Positions 1 through 10,100 of a DNA stretch of 64,000 bases are shown here, piece by piece. Origin of the DNA: Saprospiraceae bacterium. Its GTDB lineage: Bacteria > Bacteroidota > Bacteroidia > Chitinophagales > Saprospiraceae. The position numbers and the translations under genes were made by a program. Numbering within the stretch: the first letter of the stretch is position 1; every line of letters begins with the position of its first letter. The stretch spans positions 465,054 to 529,053 of the forward strand of contig JAHBTU010000005.1 in the NCBI GenBank assembly GCA_019638455.1, read 5' to 3'. A model generated the notes under the pieces. It ran no database searches, was not told where the DNA came from, and worked only from the letters and a program-made list of their open reading frames with translations.

Positions 1-389
1 TTTCCGCGCACCACATGGTACGAATTGTCGGTGTTCACCCCTGAGATGCCTATGTCGCCGCTCAATACGGTCTCATTTGTCATGGGATTGCGCTGAGCCA
101 GCATCGTTTCCACACCCAAAAACCCGCCATATAGTTGAGTTCCGTTCACAAGGCTGAAGGATATGCCTCGATTGGTGCCTGAGGTGGGTTTGTAGGCGCC
201 TTTTGCGACCCATATCGCGTCGCCAGACGACGCTATGGTAAGCGCCTGCTGGAGCTCGGGAAAGGCATTGGCCCAACTTGTTCCGTTTTGAGCACCTCCC
301 GATACGTTCTGGTTCACATACCAAGTCGTTTGTGCGGATGCCGCATCGGGTAAGATTGGGCATAGCATGAAAAATAAGGCGTAGCGCAT
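1..389 (-). CDS. Secreted right-handed beta-helix (pectin-lyase-like) protein, N-terminal part only
   Basis: This frame is open from an ATG at 387-389 to the left edge, so only the first ~129 residues are present. Residues 1-20 form a signal peptide (MRYALFFMLCPILPDAASAQ). The mature part starts TTWYVNQNVSGGAQNGTSWA, followed by a segment like FPELQQAL..ASSGDAIWVAKGAYKPT and then YGGFLGVETMLAQRNP. That pattern opens many Bacteroidota secreted proteins with parallel beta-helix repeats (DUF1565 / choice-of-anchor Q type). The function is probably an extracellular adhesin or polysaccharide-related protein, but the diagnostic C-terminus is outside the window. It reads in the same direction as the decayed protease gene to its right. 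Confidence 0.75.
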   Translation of the reverse strand, partial: MRYALFFMLCPILPDAASAQTTWYVNQNVSGGAQNGTSWANAFPELQQALTIASSGDAIWVAKGAYKPTSGTNRGISFSLVNGTQLYGGFLGVETMLAQRNPMTNETVLSGDIGISGVNTDNSYHVVRG

Positions 390-468
390 GGGATGTATGT
401 TTTTGTGTTAAATCAAAGTCCCGTCCCGACAACGCCATTTGCCGCCGGGACGGGAATAGGAAAACTCA

Positions 469-2773
469 TCAATTCTTTGTGATTTTGCCAGATGCTTGCT
501 GCTGGCCTGCTTTTAAAGAATACCAGTACAGACCAGATGGATAGCCCTTTGCTTCAGGTATATTTATCTGGTGGTAGCCTGCTGGCAAAGCGACATTTGT
601 CTCAAAAAGAAGTTTGCCAGTAGGGTCGAATAGCGAAAGATTGGCCGTTTCTTTATCAGGCAATTCGAACTCAAAGATGATTTCAGAATTAAACGGAACG
701 GGATAGACAAATGCCTTGAAATCCGACCTTGATTTCACTCGGTCCGATTCGGCTCTTTCGGAGGATGCTTCCTCCAGCCGTAATGTGAGACTAACGCTGT
801 CAATTGCTTGGCCAGACTCATCGTAGAACCTCATATCCAATGCCCGGCTGTCCAACTTGAACACCTCCTTTATGTGTCCAATACTATTATCCGCTTCTAC
901 CAGAACTTCAAACAGCACTTTGCCATTAAGATTAACCGCATTTCCGTCAGTAGCATACCAAATGCTCCGGAGTATCCCATCATTGTTCCCGGCCAGTGTC
1001 GGCGTTGAATAATAATAGTTTTCCTCGTCGAATGTGGTGCCAGTGTTTCCGGGCAGCACATCCAAAATGGTGAGCGAGTCTGATGCGAAGCGTGTCGCGA
1101 ACTGCCAGGCAATCACCTCATTTGCAACAGATGCCACCACTTGTATTTTCTTGACATTGCCCACGGCAATGCTTGTGGTTGAACCGGGTTGTACGAGAAA
1201 TTCGTGGTCGTCGGACTCAGATGAAAACTCGTCAACAATGGCGTTACAATTAACATCGCCCACTTTAACGCCTGTAAAAGACCATGCCGCTTCGTTGTGT
1301 GAAGCGGAGTGGGTGGTGACCAAGGAAAAATGGTCCATCCAGCTATCAATGTTGGGGATATTCCCTATCGTGCTTTTGTACTGTCGGGTAAATCCTTGGA
1401 AAGGGTCAATATAGATGGCATCAAAAGGATTGCCGTCATAAAAATCGTCTTTAAATGCCTGAGTTTCCGTGCATATTTTGGGAACATAACGCCAATTACC
1501 CGCTGGATAAGTTGCATCAATCCCCAATATCACCCTCCGAATAGCCACTATGTCGAAAGTGGTAATAGTGCCACTATTGTTGGCATCAGCTGCAATCATC
1601 TGGAAAGGGTTTTCAAAAAGCTCGATACCTAAGATATGTTTGTTGATAAGCACCAAGTCAAAGGCTGAGACACCATTCAGGGAGGCTCCATACGTTCTGT
1701 CGGGCAGCACTCGCCTGAGGGGTGGTCCAGAAACAACACACGGCTCTGTCTTATAGCGCCCTTGATTGTCGGTTAGATTGTTTTGCCCGTTGCAAAAATT
1801 AAGCGCGCCGCGCACTTCGACTGGGGCGCTCACTATCGGTGAGATGTCACCCGCGCCAATTATGTCCAAACAATTTCGTTCAATTTTCCCAAATTGTGGC
1901 ACCAAGCACTCGGGCGGGGCATTGGAAATTGCTGCGTAATTGGGGTGATATAGATACAGCGTGCGCATGGCTTGTTTTTGCTCTCCGGAGAACCTGTTGG
2001 GGCATCCAAAGCCAAAATAGCTCATCAATAAGGTGGGGTCGGGGTTGTACGGCACACCCAATGGGTCGGTTGCTCCATTACACGTCACCGCACAATTTGA
2101 GAAATTATAGCAGGTTTCGGGGTCAGCAGGAGTATCGCAAAAACCGTCTCCTGTTTGATAGCAAGTGTATTGCTGTCCATTGATAAGTACAGGAGAATTG
2201 ACATACTGCCATGGTGTATTTGCAAAAGTGTGCGGTAGTCCAAAATAGTGTCCGAGTTCATGACTCCATAACGTAGCGTTACCTCCCGCCACCACGAATA
2301 CTGCTCCGTGGTTATTGTATGTCACCCTGTCAAAAGCATAGCCGGAAAATTAACTTGCTCCAATATGGAGAGCGGTGCCACAAATGAAGATTCGGACGCA
2401 TTTTTCAGTAAGCGGCTCGTTCAAGCCATCAATGTAGTCCAACAAGTCAGCATAATCCGATGAGCTGGTACTGATGTCCATATCGGCAAATTGGTCGTTT
2501 TCAATGAATGTTTCTCCGCAAACAACGAACTCAAAAAGCCCGTCAAAATGTTCATTGACACCATCTACATTCTGACTTGCGTTAGCGGGATGTGCCGTAC
2601 TTCCGTCGTCTTTGCGTAGGTGATAAACCCAGACAGCCACTTTCCAAGGGCTTGGTACCTTGAGATGCTGCTTGTGGCAATTGTTGGATGATTGCAACAC
2701 GCTCAGCCGGAGAAAGTCCTGGCGAGCCACACTCAATCGTTTGTGCCTGCATGACACTTACCATCAATAACAA
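469..2773 (-). pseudogene. Decayed secreted M43/pappalysin-like zinc metalloprotease with T9SS sorting domain
   Basis: The 618-codon open part (469-2325) contains the zinc site HELGHYFGLPH, a Met-turn-like LLMSYFG, dockerin-like segments (DANNSGTITTFDIVAIRRV) and a C-terminal T9SS type A sorting domain (VYPVPFNSEIIFEFELP to the end). The upstream part is broken. An in-frame TAA at 2350-2352 separates ICGTALHIGAS from FSGYAFDRVTYNNHGAV, which would otherwise read continuously as protease. A frameshift near 2650-2670 separates this frame from the signal-peptide frame (LAFVLLLMVSVMQAQT). Upstream of that, the only nearby ATG in frame is followed by TAG and TAA. A (GT)12 run lies in the signal-peptide coding region. 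With three separate lesions this is most likely a dead gene. Stop read-through or slippage could in principle rescue parts of it. Confidence 0.8.
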
Positions 2774-2784
2774 TACAAATGCAA

Positions 2785-2808
2785 GTGTGTGTGTGTGTGT
2801 GTGTGTGT
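2785..2808. repeat. (GT)12 dinucleotide microsatellite
   Basis: There are twelve uninterrupted GT units, read as CA on the minus strand. They fall where the protease pseudogene encodes its signal peptide, giving alternating His-Thr codons just before the hydrophobic core. A change of one unit would shift the frame, so in an intact ancestor this could have been a phase-variable contingency locus. Confidence 0.85.
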
Positions 2809-2908
2809 ACAGTATCTTTTACTGCTACATTGAGAATTGGTTCCATGCGTAAATCATGTTAGAAAATGAAAAAAGAGGGTGAGATACTACTGAAAATTAG
2901 CAACCCAT

Positions 2909-3033
2909 TATGGTCAACGCAAAGTGGTTTTGAACGAACGGCGCTCGCAATCCCTTGAAAAATCATACAAATTAATCAAGGAAATCCCTGCCTTGCCAAA
3001 GGGCAGGTTCAAATTCTCTTTAATCTGGGTATA
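2909..3033 (-). repeat. Repeat family A, copy A1 (internally deleted, ~121 bp plus TA duplications)
   Basis: This copy matches the other three family A copies at both ends: TGGTCAACGCAAA on the left and TTTAATCTGGGTA on the right, with TA at 2909-2910 and 3032-3033. It lacks about 55 internal bases found in the other copies. The surrounding stretch 2774-3252 holds no gene. Besides this repeat and the microsatellite I see only AT-rich spacer. Confidence 0.75.
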
Positions 3034-3252
3034 TTCGCGTAAATCAATCAGCAATGCAAAGATAAAAATTCGCAAATTGAGTTCGAGGAGTATGAAATGT
3101 TAAAATTAGACACCTTGACTTTTCCTTCCTTTTGGCAACAAACGTCAATCGAGCCAGAAAGAGGTAAGCACATCAACTTTTAATCCATTTTTTATCGCTG
3201 CTTTTCGCCCTGTTCTTGCATCTTAGCTCCGATATTTAAAAACCAAACTGAC

Positions 3253-5598
3253 ATGACCAATCCTTCCACTTCCCCCAAGTCTTTTTTCCAATTCCTCGCG
3301 GCACCATTTTCTGACCTCTCTTTCGACAGCGCGGGTGGTTTTGTGCGCGGCAATCTCGTGTTCCTCGTCTGGATTTTGATAGTGCCCCTGCTCATGTTTG
3401 GGGTGAAACAGGGCTGGGAACTCCTCTACGGCTTATTCGATGACAGGGGGCCGTACCCCGGCTTCCGTGCAGCCGCCATGCTGTTCATCTACTACTTGTT
3501 AGCCATGGCAATCTGGCTGTTGCCGCTGCCATTCTTTCGGAAAATCAATCCTGACACGGTGGAAGGCTTGGCAGAGTTCAACAAATTGCGCCCCGTGACG
3601 GCCAACAACCCCTACCGCGGCTTGCTGGTGAGTGCGCTGCCCATGATTTTCTACAGCGTGGCGATGATATGGGTGCAGTCCAGGCGCGATTTCAATGGCT
3701 GGTATTTTGCGCTCACGATGGCCACCATCTTGGGCGGCATCGGCCTGATGTGGTGGGTGATGGAGCGAAGCAAGCTCAAACTGGGGCGCTTGCAGGAATT
3801 GATGGGCGCGAATTGGGGCTTGGTGTTCGTGCTGGTGTGGGTTGCAAAGGAAAACAACACCGTGTTCTGGAACTACTATTTTGTCGGAATCGGTATGTTG
3901 GTGCAAATGGCGTTGTTGGGCGGCATCATAAAGCACTTGGAGGAACGGCTCGACCCGGTGAACAATCCCGGACTTAACAAAACTCATCGGCGCTATTATC
4001 GGCTGGTGTTTGGGACCGTCATCATCGGCACCTTGATATTGTCTCTGCTCAGCAACTTGAATGTGCTGTCGCCCACCTTTGTCTTACTGGTCATCATCAC
4101 TTTTTATGTGCTGCTCAATGATTTGTTGGTGGCCGTCTATGTGTTGAAAAAAGGCAAGTGGCTCAAATACGGCCTCACGGCGGGGCTGGTGCTGTTGGGC
4201 TGGTTCATATTCGTTCGCCCTTCCCCGATACACAACATCAATTACGTCCCCTCCGATTTGCGGGCGACAGATGACCGTGTCGGGTTCGATGCCTATTTCG
4301 CTCAATGGTATCGCAACAACATCGCGCCGCACATTGACACTACCAGCACCGATACCATTCCCATTTATTTGGTGGCTGCGCAGGGCGGAGGCAGCCGCGC
4401 CGGATTGTGGACGAGTGAGTTGCTCAACCGTCTGGAGATTAAGCACGACTACCAGTTTCATCGCCATTTGTTCGCTATCACCTCCGCTTCTGGCGGCTCG
4501 GTGGGCACTGGCTCTACGTTGTCGCTGTGGCGCTATGTGCAAGACCATCCAACGCTCGATGACAGCACCAAAAAAAGCCTGCACCAGCATTTTGCCCCCC
4601 AGATGTTTGAGCGCAACTACCTGAGTTCGCAGTTCATGCAATTGTTTGTCAACGAAGTGGGCAAACGATTTGTCTCCTTGTTCAAAAAAGAAGGGGTACA
4701 CGACCGGAATTTGGAACACCAACGGCATGAGGCATTGGGATTTGCCAACGCGGTTCGCTACGGCTTCGAGCAGAGCCACAAAAGCGACCTCAATCCGCTC
4801 AACCGCGTTGCCCAAACCTTTGTCAGCGGTGGCGGCGACAGCCTGCGCATCGGAAGCAAGCGCCCCAAAATCCCCAACTATCCCATGCAGCCCTATCTTT
4901 CCTATTGGTATTCGGCACCAAAACAAGCAGACACAAGACTGCCACTATATTTCCCCATCACGCTCAATATCCAAACGGGCAAACCGGGCTACGCCAGCCC
5001 CGTCGCGTGGGATTCGACGCTCTTCGTGGATGCCATTGACATCGTGCGGGACGCAGAAAAAACCTATCCCGGCAAAACACTCGCTATGGTGACAGCCACC
5101 AACCTGAGCCAACTGTTCCCTATCATGAATGCCTACACCTATATCAATGACGTGGGCAACTTCATGGACGGCGGGCTTTTTGAAAATATGGGCTTGACCC
5201 TGATGAGCCGCATCCAGGAGCGCCTAAACGCGCACATCGCTCAATCGCCCGACATCCCTGCATCGGTGAAACAGCGGCTCAAAATCAAAGTGTTCTTCTT
5301 CATCAACGACGACATCTCGACCCCCGAAGGAAAGAACTTCGAACGCCTCAACCAGACTACAGCAACCCTGAAAGCAGTGGCGTCCTCTTCCATCCAAGGT
5401 AGAAACACTTGGTGGACAGCGTATTTCAACGATGTTTTAGTAAACGAAAAAAAGGAGGCCCTGCCCACCGTGTTGTTGCTGCAAGGCCACGAAACCAAAC
5501 CAAAGGACAAAGTGCCGCTGGGTCGCTGGCTCTCAAAACGCTCGGTGGAGTGGGTATGCGAAAGAGCCGAGGAGGAGATGAAAAAAAGTGGGGACTAA
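3253..5598 (+). CDS. Polytopic membrane protein with C-terminal patatin-like hydrolase domain
   Basis: The protein is 781 residues long. The first ~320 residues contain about eight hydrophobic segments (for example VFLVWILIVPLLMFGV, MLFIYYLLAMAIWLLPL and TVIIGTLILSLLSNL). The rest is soluble and carries patatin-family landmarks: a glycine-rich oxyanion segment GGGSRAG at 378-384, the nucleophile elbow SASGG with Ser413, and the dyad aspartate in FMDGG (Asp639). The elbow's first position is Ser instead of the usual Gly of GxSxG. Patatin-like enzymes hydrolyse acyl chains from lipids using a Ser-Asp dyad, so a membrane-tethered phospholipase or acyl hydrolase is the best guess. Which side of the membrane the catalytic part faces is not clear. 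It stands alone, with repeats downstream. Confidence 0.75.
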   Translation: MTNPSTSPKSFFQFLAAPFSDLSFDSAGGFVRGNLVFLVWILIVPLLMFGVKQGWELLYGLFDDRGPYPGFRAAAMLFIYYLLAMAIWLLPLPFFRKINPDTVEGLAEFNKLRPVTANNPYRGLLVSALPMIFYSVAMIWVQSRRDFNGWYFALTMATILGGIGLMWWVMERSKLKLGRLQELMGANWGLVFVLVWVAKENNTVFWNYYFVGIGMLVQMALLGGIIKHLEERLDPVNNPGLNKTHRRYYRLVFGTVIIGTLILSLLSNLNVLSPTFVLLVIITFYVLLNDLLVAVYVLKKGKWLKYGLTAGLVLLGWFIFVRPSPIHNINYVPSDLRATDDRVGFDAYFAQWYRNNIAPHIDTTSTDTIPIYLVAAQGGGSRAGLWTSELLNRLEIKHDYQFHRHLFAITSASGGSVGTGSTLSLWRYVQDHPTLDDSTKKSLHQHFAPQMFERNYLSSQFMQLFVNEVGKRFVSLFKKEGVHDRNLEHQRHEALGFANAVRYGFEQSHKSDLNPLNRVAQTFVSGGGDSLRIGSKRPKIPNYPMQPYLSYWYSAPKQADTRLPLYFPITLNIQTGKPGYASPVAWDSTLFVDAIDIVRDAEKTYPGKTLAMVTATNLSQLFPIMNAYTYINDVGNFMDGGLFENMGLTLMSRIQERLNAHIAQSPDIPASVKQRLKIKVFFFINDDISTPEGKNFERLNQTTATLKAVASSSIQGRNTWWTAYFNDVLVNEKKEALPTVLLLQGHETKPKDKVPLGRWLSKRSVEWVCERAEEEMKKSGD

Positions 5599-5623
5599 AT
5601 TTTACGCGAATAATGGGTTGAAA

Positions 5624-5693
5624 TAGCCCCGGCGGGGCTGAATGTCGGTAGAAACAACCACGCTCGCAAACACCAGCCCCAGCGGGGCGTGAT
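5624..5693 (+). repeat. 70-bp palindromic repeat, copy 1
   Basis: This is identical over 70 bp to the copy at 5842-5911. It contains two short hairpins, AGCCCC-GGC-GGGGCT and GCCCC-AGC-GGGGC, joined by AATGTCGGTAGAAACAACC. The first hairpin plus the AATGTCGGTAGAAAC segment is the same core that makes up the tandem array after 62 kb, where it lies in the opposite orientation. Confidence 0.85.
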
Positions 5694-5841
5694 GTTGTTG
5701 TCCCGACCAACGTCAAGCAGCGGAGCGAGCACCCGGCCACTCATTCCACCGCTTCTTGTTGGCGAGGACGCCGACAAGGGCAGAATAGCCCACCAAATGC
5801 GGGCGAAATATGGGTAGAAAGCCATAGCCGCGCCCTGTTTT

Positions 5842-5911
5842 TAGCCCCGGCGGGGCTGAATGTCGGTAGAAACAACCACGCTCGCAAACACCAGCCCCAG
5901 CGGGGCGTGAT
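5842..5911 (+). repeat. 70-bp palindromic repeat, copy 2
   Basis: This is an exact duplicate of the 70-bp repeat at 5624-5693, in the same orientation, 148 bp away. The flanks differ, although both have GTTGTTGTCCC-like sequence shortly downstream. Confidence 0.85.
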
Positions 5912-6019
5912 ATGGGTGCCGCTGTTGTTGTCCCCGCCAACAAGGGCAGAATAAATGCCGGAACAGCGTTCCGGCGTACGATAGCCACGATCTGAAATGT
6001 CCCCCTAACAACTTATTGT

Positions 6020-6970
6020 TCAGGCAGCCTGATATTGCAGTTCCAGATGGTGCAGCATATCCTTTGTCATCGCGTCGAGGTCGAATTCCGGTTTCCAGCC
6101 CCAATCGTGGCGGGCGGCGGAGTCGTCAATGGATGCCGGCCAAGAGTCGGCGATGGCTTGGCGAAAATCGGGCTTGTAGGTGATTTTGAAATTGGGCATT
6201 CTTTTTTTGATGCTCGCAGCCACCTCCGCCGGAGTGAAACTCATGCCCGCCAGATTGTAGCTGGTGCGCACCGAGAGGCGGCTGGCCGGGGCTTCCATCA
6301 ATTCCAGCGTGGCGCGAATCGCGTCGGGCATATAGAGCATGGGCAAGCTCGTGTCCTGACTCAGGAAGCACTCATAAGGTTTGGACTGGACAGCATAGTG
6401 GTAAATATCCACCGCGTAGTCCGTGGTGCCGCCGCCGGGCATACTTTGGTAGCCGATGATGCCGGGATAACGGAGGGAGCGCACATCCACCCCATAGCGA
6501 CGGTAGTAGTAGTTGGCCCAGTTCTCGCCCGCCACTTTGCTGATGCCGTACACCGTTTCGGGAATCAGCACTTCGTATTGCGGCGTGTTGAGGTGTGCGG
6601 CTTCGCGGCCAAACACTGCGATGGACGAGGGGAAATACACCTTTGCCAGATTGCGCTGCCGACTGATTTCGAGCACGTTGAACAGGCTGCGCATATTGAT
6701 GTCCCATGCTTTCATCGGGTCTTTTTCCCCCGTGGCGCTCAGGATGGCGGCAAGGTGGTAGATTTGATTGACCTTCCATTTTTTCACCACTTCTTCGAGG
6801 GCGAATGGGTCAAGCGCGTTGAGGGTTTCGACTGGGCCATTTTGTGGGCCGAGGTCACGCAAGTCGGAGGCGATGACATTGTCGGGTTGATAAACCTCGC
6901 GCAGGGCATCGGTAAGCACCGCGCCGATTTGTCCGCCGGCGCCTATGACGAGAATTCGGTCTTGCTTCAT
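6020..6970 (-). CDS. tdh: L-threonine 3-dehydrogenase, short-chain (SDR) type
   Basis: This 316-residue enzyme oxidises L-threonine to 2-amino-3-ketobutyrate with NAD, the first step of threonine breakdown to glycine and acetyl-CoA. The N-terminal Rossmann motif is VIGAGGQIG, followed by an NAD-binding acidic SDLRD. The SDR catalytic Tyr/Lys are in YGISK. PSSIAVFG and the block YPGIIGYQSMPGGGTTDYA are characteristic of SDR-type threonine dehydrogenases rather than of the zinc-dependent MDR type or of sugar epimerases. I start at the ATG at 6968-6970; a TTG lies one codon upstream. It is transcribed divergently from porU with about 210 bp between them. Confidence 0.88.
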   Translation of the reverse strand: MKQDRILVIGAGGQIGAVLTDALREVYQPDNVIASDLRDLGPQNGPVETLNALDPFALEEVVKKWKVNQIYHLAAILSATGEKDPMKAWDINMRSLFNVLEISRQRNLAKVYFPSSIAVFGREAAHLNTPQYEVLIPETVYGISKVAGENWANYYYRRYGVDVRSLRYPGIIGYQSMPGGGTTDYAVDIYHYAVQSKPYECFLSQDTSLPMLYMPDAIRATLELMEAPASRLSVRTSYNLAGMSFTPAEVAASIKKRMPNFKITYKPDFRQAIADSWPASIDDSAARHDWGWKPEFDLDAMTKDMLHHLELQYQAA

Positions 6971-7180
6971 CAAACTACTTTGGTTAGGTACACGTTGAGT
7001 TGACCCGCGAATGTAGAGCGAATGTTCAAACTGCTGGTTTCGGCCAAATTGTTTTTTTCTTGCGCTGTCAAAATCTGATTTTCCCGATAATTGTTTTCCC
7101 GTAAAAGCACCTCATCGGGCAACCCGTGCTCCCCGCCCTGCGCCAATTTGCCCGAATCGCCAATCGTATTCTGACGGCTT

Positions 7181-10100
7181 ATGAAGAATCCAATTTTTGC
7201 CCTTTTGCTCGCTTGTTTTGGCAGCTCCGTGCTGTTGGCACAGAACTCCTTCACCATTCAGCGCACCATCGAATGGGATGCTGCGCCCGCTAAACATATT
7301 CTCTCCGGTGGCGGCGAACTCGAGTTCTGGCATTTCAAAGGCAGCATTTTTCACGACGACGCACCAACCTTGCCTGTGTTCGCCGAACAATTCCCGCTCG
7401 CTGGTTTTTCCAAAATAGAGGTGGAAGTGGCGACGGTGCAATGGGAAACTTTTCCCAAAAAGCCCTCGCCGGACGATGCGGCCTTGAGCAACGACCTCGC
7501 CTTGCAAACGTCGGTGGAGCAGGAACGTTCCAAATTCGTAGGCCGGGTGGCATTCATCCCCATTCGACGCACGGGCAGCGGCTTTGAACGGGCGGTATCC
7601 GTCACGCTCAACGTGCGCGTCACCCCGGAGGCCCAGCCCGTGAAAGAGCGCGGCGGGCCATTCACCTACACCTCCGCTCTGAGCGCAGGCACCGTCTATA
7701 AATTCGGGGTCGCCAATTCGGGTGTTTACAGACTTGATTATAATTTTTTGAAAACAACCCTGGGCATCACGAATCTGGACAACATAGACCCCCGCACCAT
7801 TCGCCTCTACGGGAATGGCGGCGCTATGGTGCCGGAGCGCAACAGCGACCCGCGACCTGACGATTTAATCGAGAATGCCATCCAGGTGGTGGGCGAGGCA
7901 GATGGAAAGTTCGACGCGGGCGACTACATCCTGTTTTACGCCGTCGGGCCTCGTCCTTGGAACTTTCGCGCCAACGCCAACGACCCCGAACTTACCGTGA
8001 CCCAACACCTCTACGACTACCACGCATGGTATTTTATCAAAGTAGGCGACGGCAATGGCCTCCGTGTTACTGAACAAAGCCGCGTGAACGCTTCGTTTGT
8101 GACGGAGGAATTTGATGATTTTCAACGACTTGAAGAAGACCGCGTGAACCTGTTGGACAATTTCGTGTCGGCGCAGGGGTCGGGCAAAAAATGGTTCGGC
8201 GATTATTTCCTGCAAACAAGGGCAAGGGATTATTCCTTCAGTTTCCCCAACCTCGTGCCGGGCAGCTCGGCGCGATTGCGAGCGGAATTTGCTGGCCGCT
8301 GCGCCGTTGGCACCACCGTGCGCCTCATCGTGGATGGCAACACGCTCACGCGCAACATCAACGGAGTGCAAGTGAGCGACAATGAAGCGACTTACGCGGC
8401 ATTGGCGGTTTTTCAGACAAATTTCCAACCTACTGGCACCGACAGGGTAGGGGTCAGAATCGAGTACCCGGAAATTGGCCAACAAAGCGAGGGCTGGCTC
8501 GACTTCATCGAAATCAACGCTCGCCGCCGCTTGCAGATGACCGGGCAATTCATGGAATTCCGCGACAAGCAAACCATCACGCAAGATGCCGCCACTTTCC
8601 GCATTTCGGGCGTGAACGGCAACCTATTGGTGTGGGACATCAGCAACCCGCAACGACCCTTTTTGCAACAAACACTCAAAAGCGGCAGCACGGTGGAATT
8701 CGGTGTCAACACCCTGTTCACACTGCGGAACTTTGTCGCTTTTTATGAAAATGCCACCTTCCCCCGACCAGAAGTGGTGACTGGCAAAATAGCCACTCAA
8801 AACTTGCACGGCATTGACAATGTGCATTTGGCCATTGTGTATCACCCCGATTTGCAGGCCGATGCCGCTCGATTGGCCGAGCACCGCCGTCAATACAGCG
8901 GCCTCGATGTGGCATTGGTGGACGTGTTGCAGCTCTACAACGAATTTTCGTCTGGCGCAAAAGACCCCGGAGCTATCCGCGACTTCGCCGTCATGCTGTT
9001 GGAGCGCAACCCCAACAAGTTCAAATGGCTGTTGCTCTTCGGCGACGGCTCCTTCGACCCACGCAACATTACCAATAGTCCGAACAACAAAGACCTCATC
9101 CCTGTGTACGAGACCGCCGAATCGTTCAACCCGATTCGCGCCTATCCTGCCGACGATTTCTTTGCCCTGCTCAGCCCGGAAGACGGCGGTTCGCTAAGCG
9201 GCAAACTCGACCTTGCCGTGGGGCGCATCACCGCGCGGTCGCCGCAAGAAGCGCAAGCGGTGGTGGACAAAATCATCGCCTACGATAGCGACCCAGCCAC
9301 TTTGGGCGATTGGCAATTGCGCAACCTTTTCATCGCGGACGACGAGGATGCCAACGCGCACATCAACCAGACAGAAAATTTGGCAGCCATGACCGCCGCC
9401 GCCGCACGTTTTTTCAACATCGAAAAAGTTTATTTTGACGCATACCAACAGGTGGCCACCTCCGCAGGCGACCGCTTCCCCGATGCCAAGGCGGCCATCA
9501 ATGCCAACATTTTCAGAGGAAACCTCGTGACTCAGTACATCGGTCACGGTGGCCCGCGAGGGTGGGCACAGGAGCGCGTGGTGGACAACAACGACATCGC
9601 AGGCTGGGACAACCCCAACCGCTATCCGCTTATCATCACCGCCACCTGCTCTTTTGGCGGCTACGACGACTACAAAACGCTCACTGGGGGCGAGCAGGCA
9701 CTCATCAAAGTCAAGTCGGGCGCAATTGGGCTGTTCACCACCACGCGAGCCGTTTATATTTCCGATAACAACACGCTGACCAACGCCGTGCAAACATTCC
9801 TGTATCGCCGGGAAAACGGCCAATACCTGACTATCGGCGAAATACTGAGCGCGGCCAAAAACAGCATTTCCAGTGGGTTCGACAATTCGAGGAGATTCAC
9901 CCTCCTCGGCGACCCCGCCATGTACCTCGCGCTGCCAGAATATCGCGTCGCCACCACCAAAATCAACGACAAGGATGTGGCGGACGGCCAGCCGGACACG
10001 CTCAAAGCCCTCATGCCCGTCAAACTCGAAGGCATCGTGACCGACACGCTGGGCAATCTGCTAAGCAACTTCAATGGAAGAGTGTTCGTGTCTGTGTACG

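Larger units (their letters stand above)
5599..6019. other. Gene-free stretch with palindromic repeats
   Basis: No credible ORF is present. The stretch contains two identical 70-bp palindromic repeat copies (listed separately), a third GC-rich AGCGTTCCGGCGTAC motif near 5956 that recurs at 55636 and 55706, and spacer. The converging patatin-like and threonine dehydrogenase genes end on either side, so transcription termination from both directions is expected here. Confidence 0.7.

Noticed and set aside
6035..7003. 322-codon plus-strand frame antisense to the threonine dehydrogenase
   Set aside because: It has no family features, and the opposite strand encodes an intact SDR enzyme.
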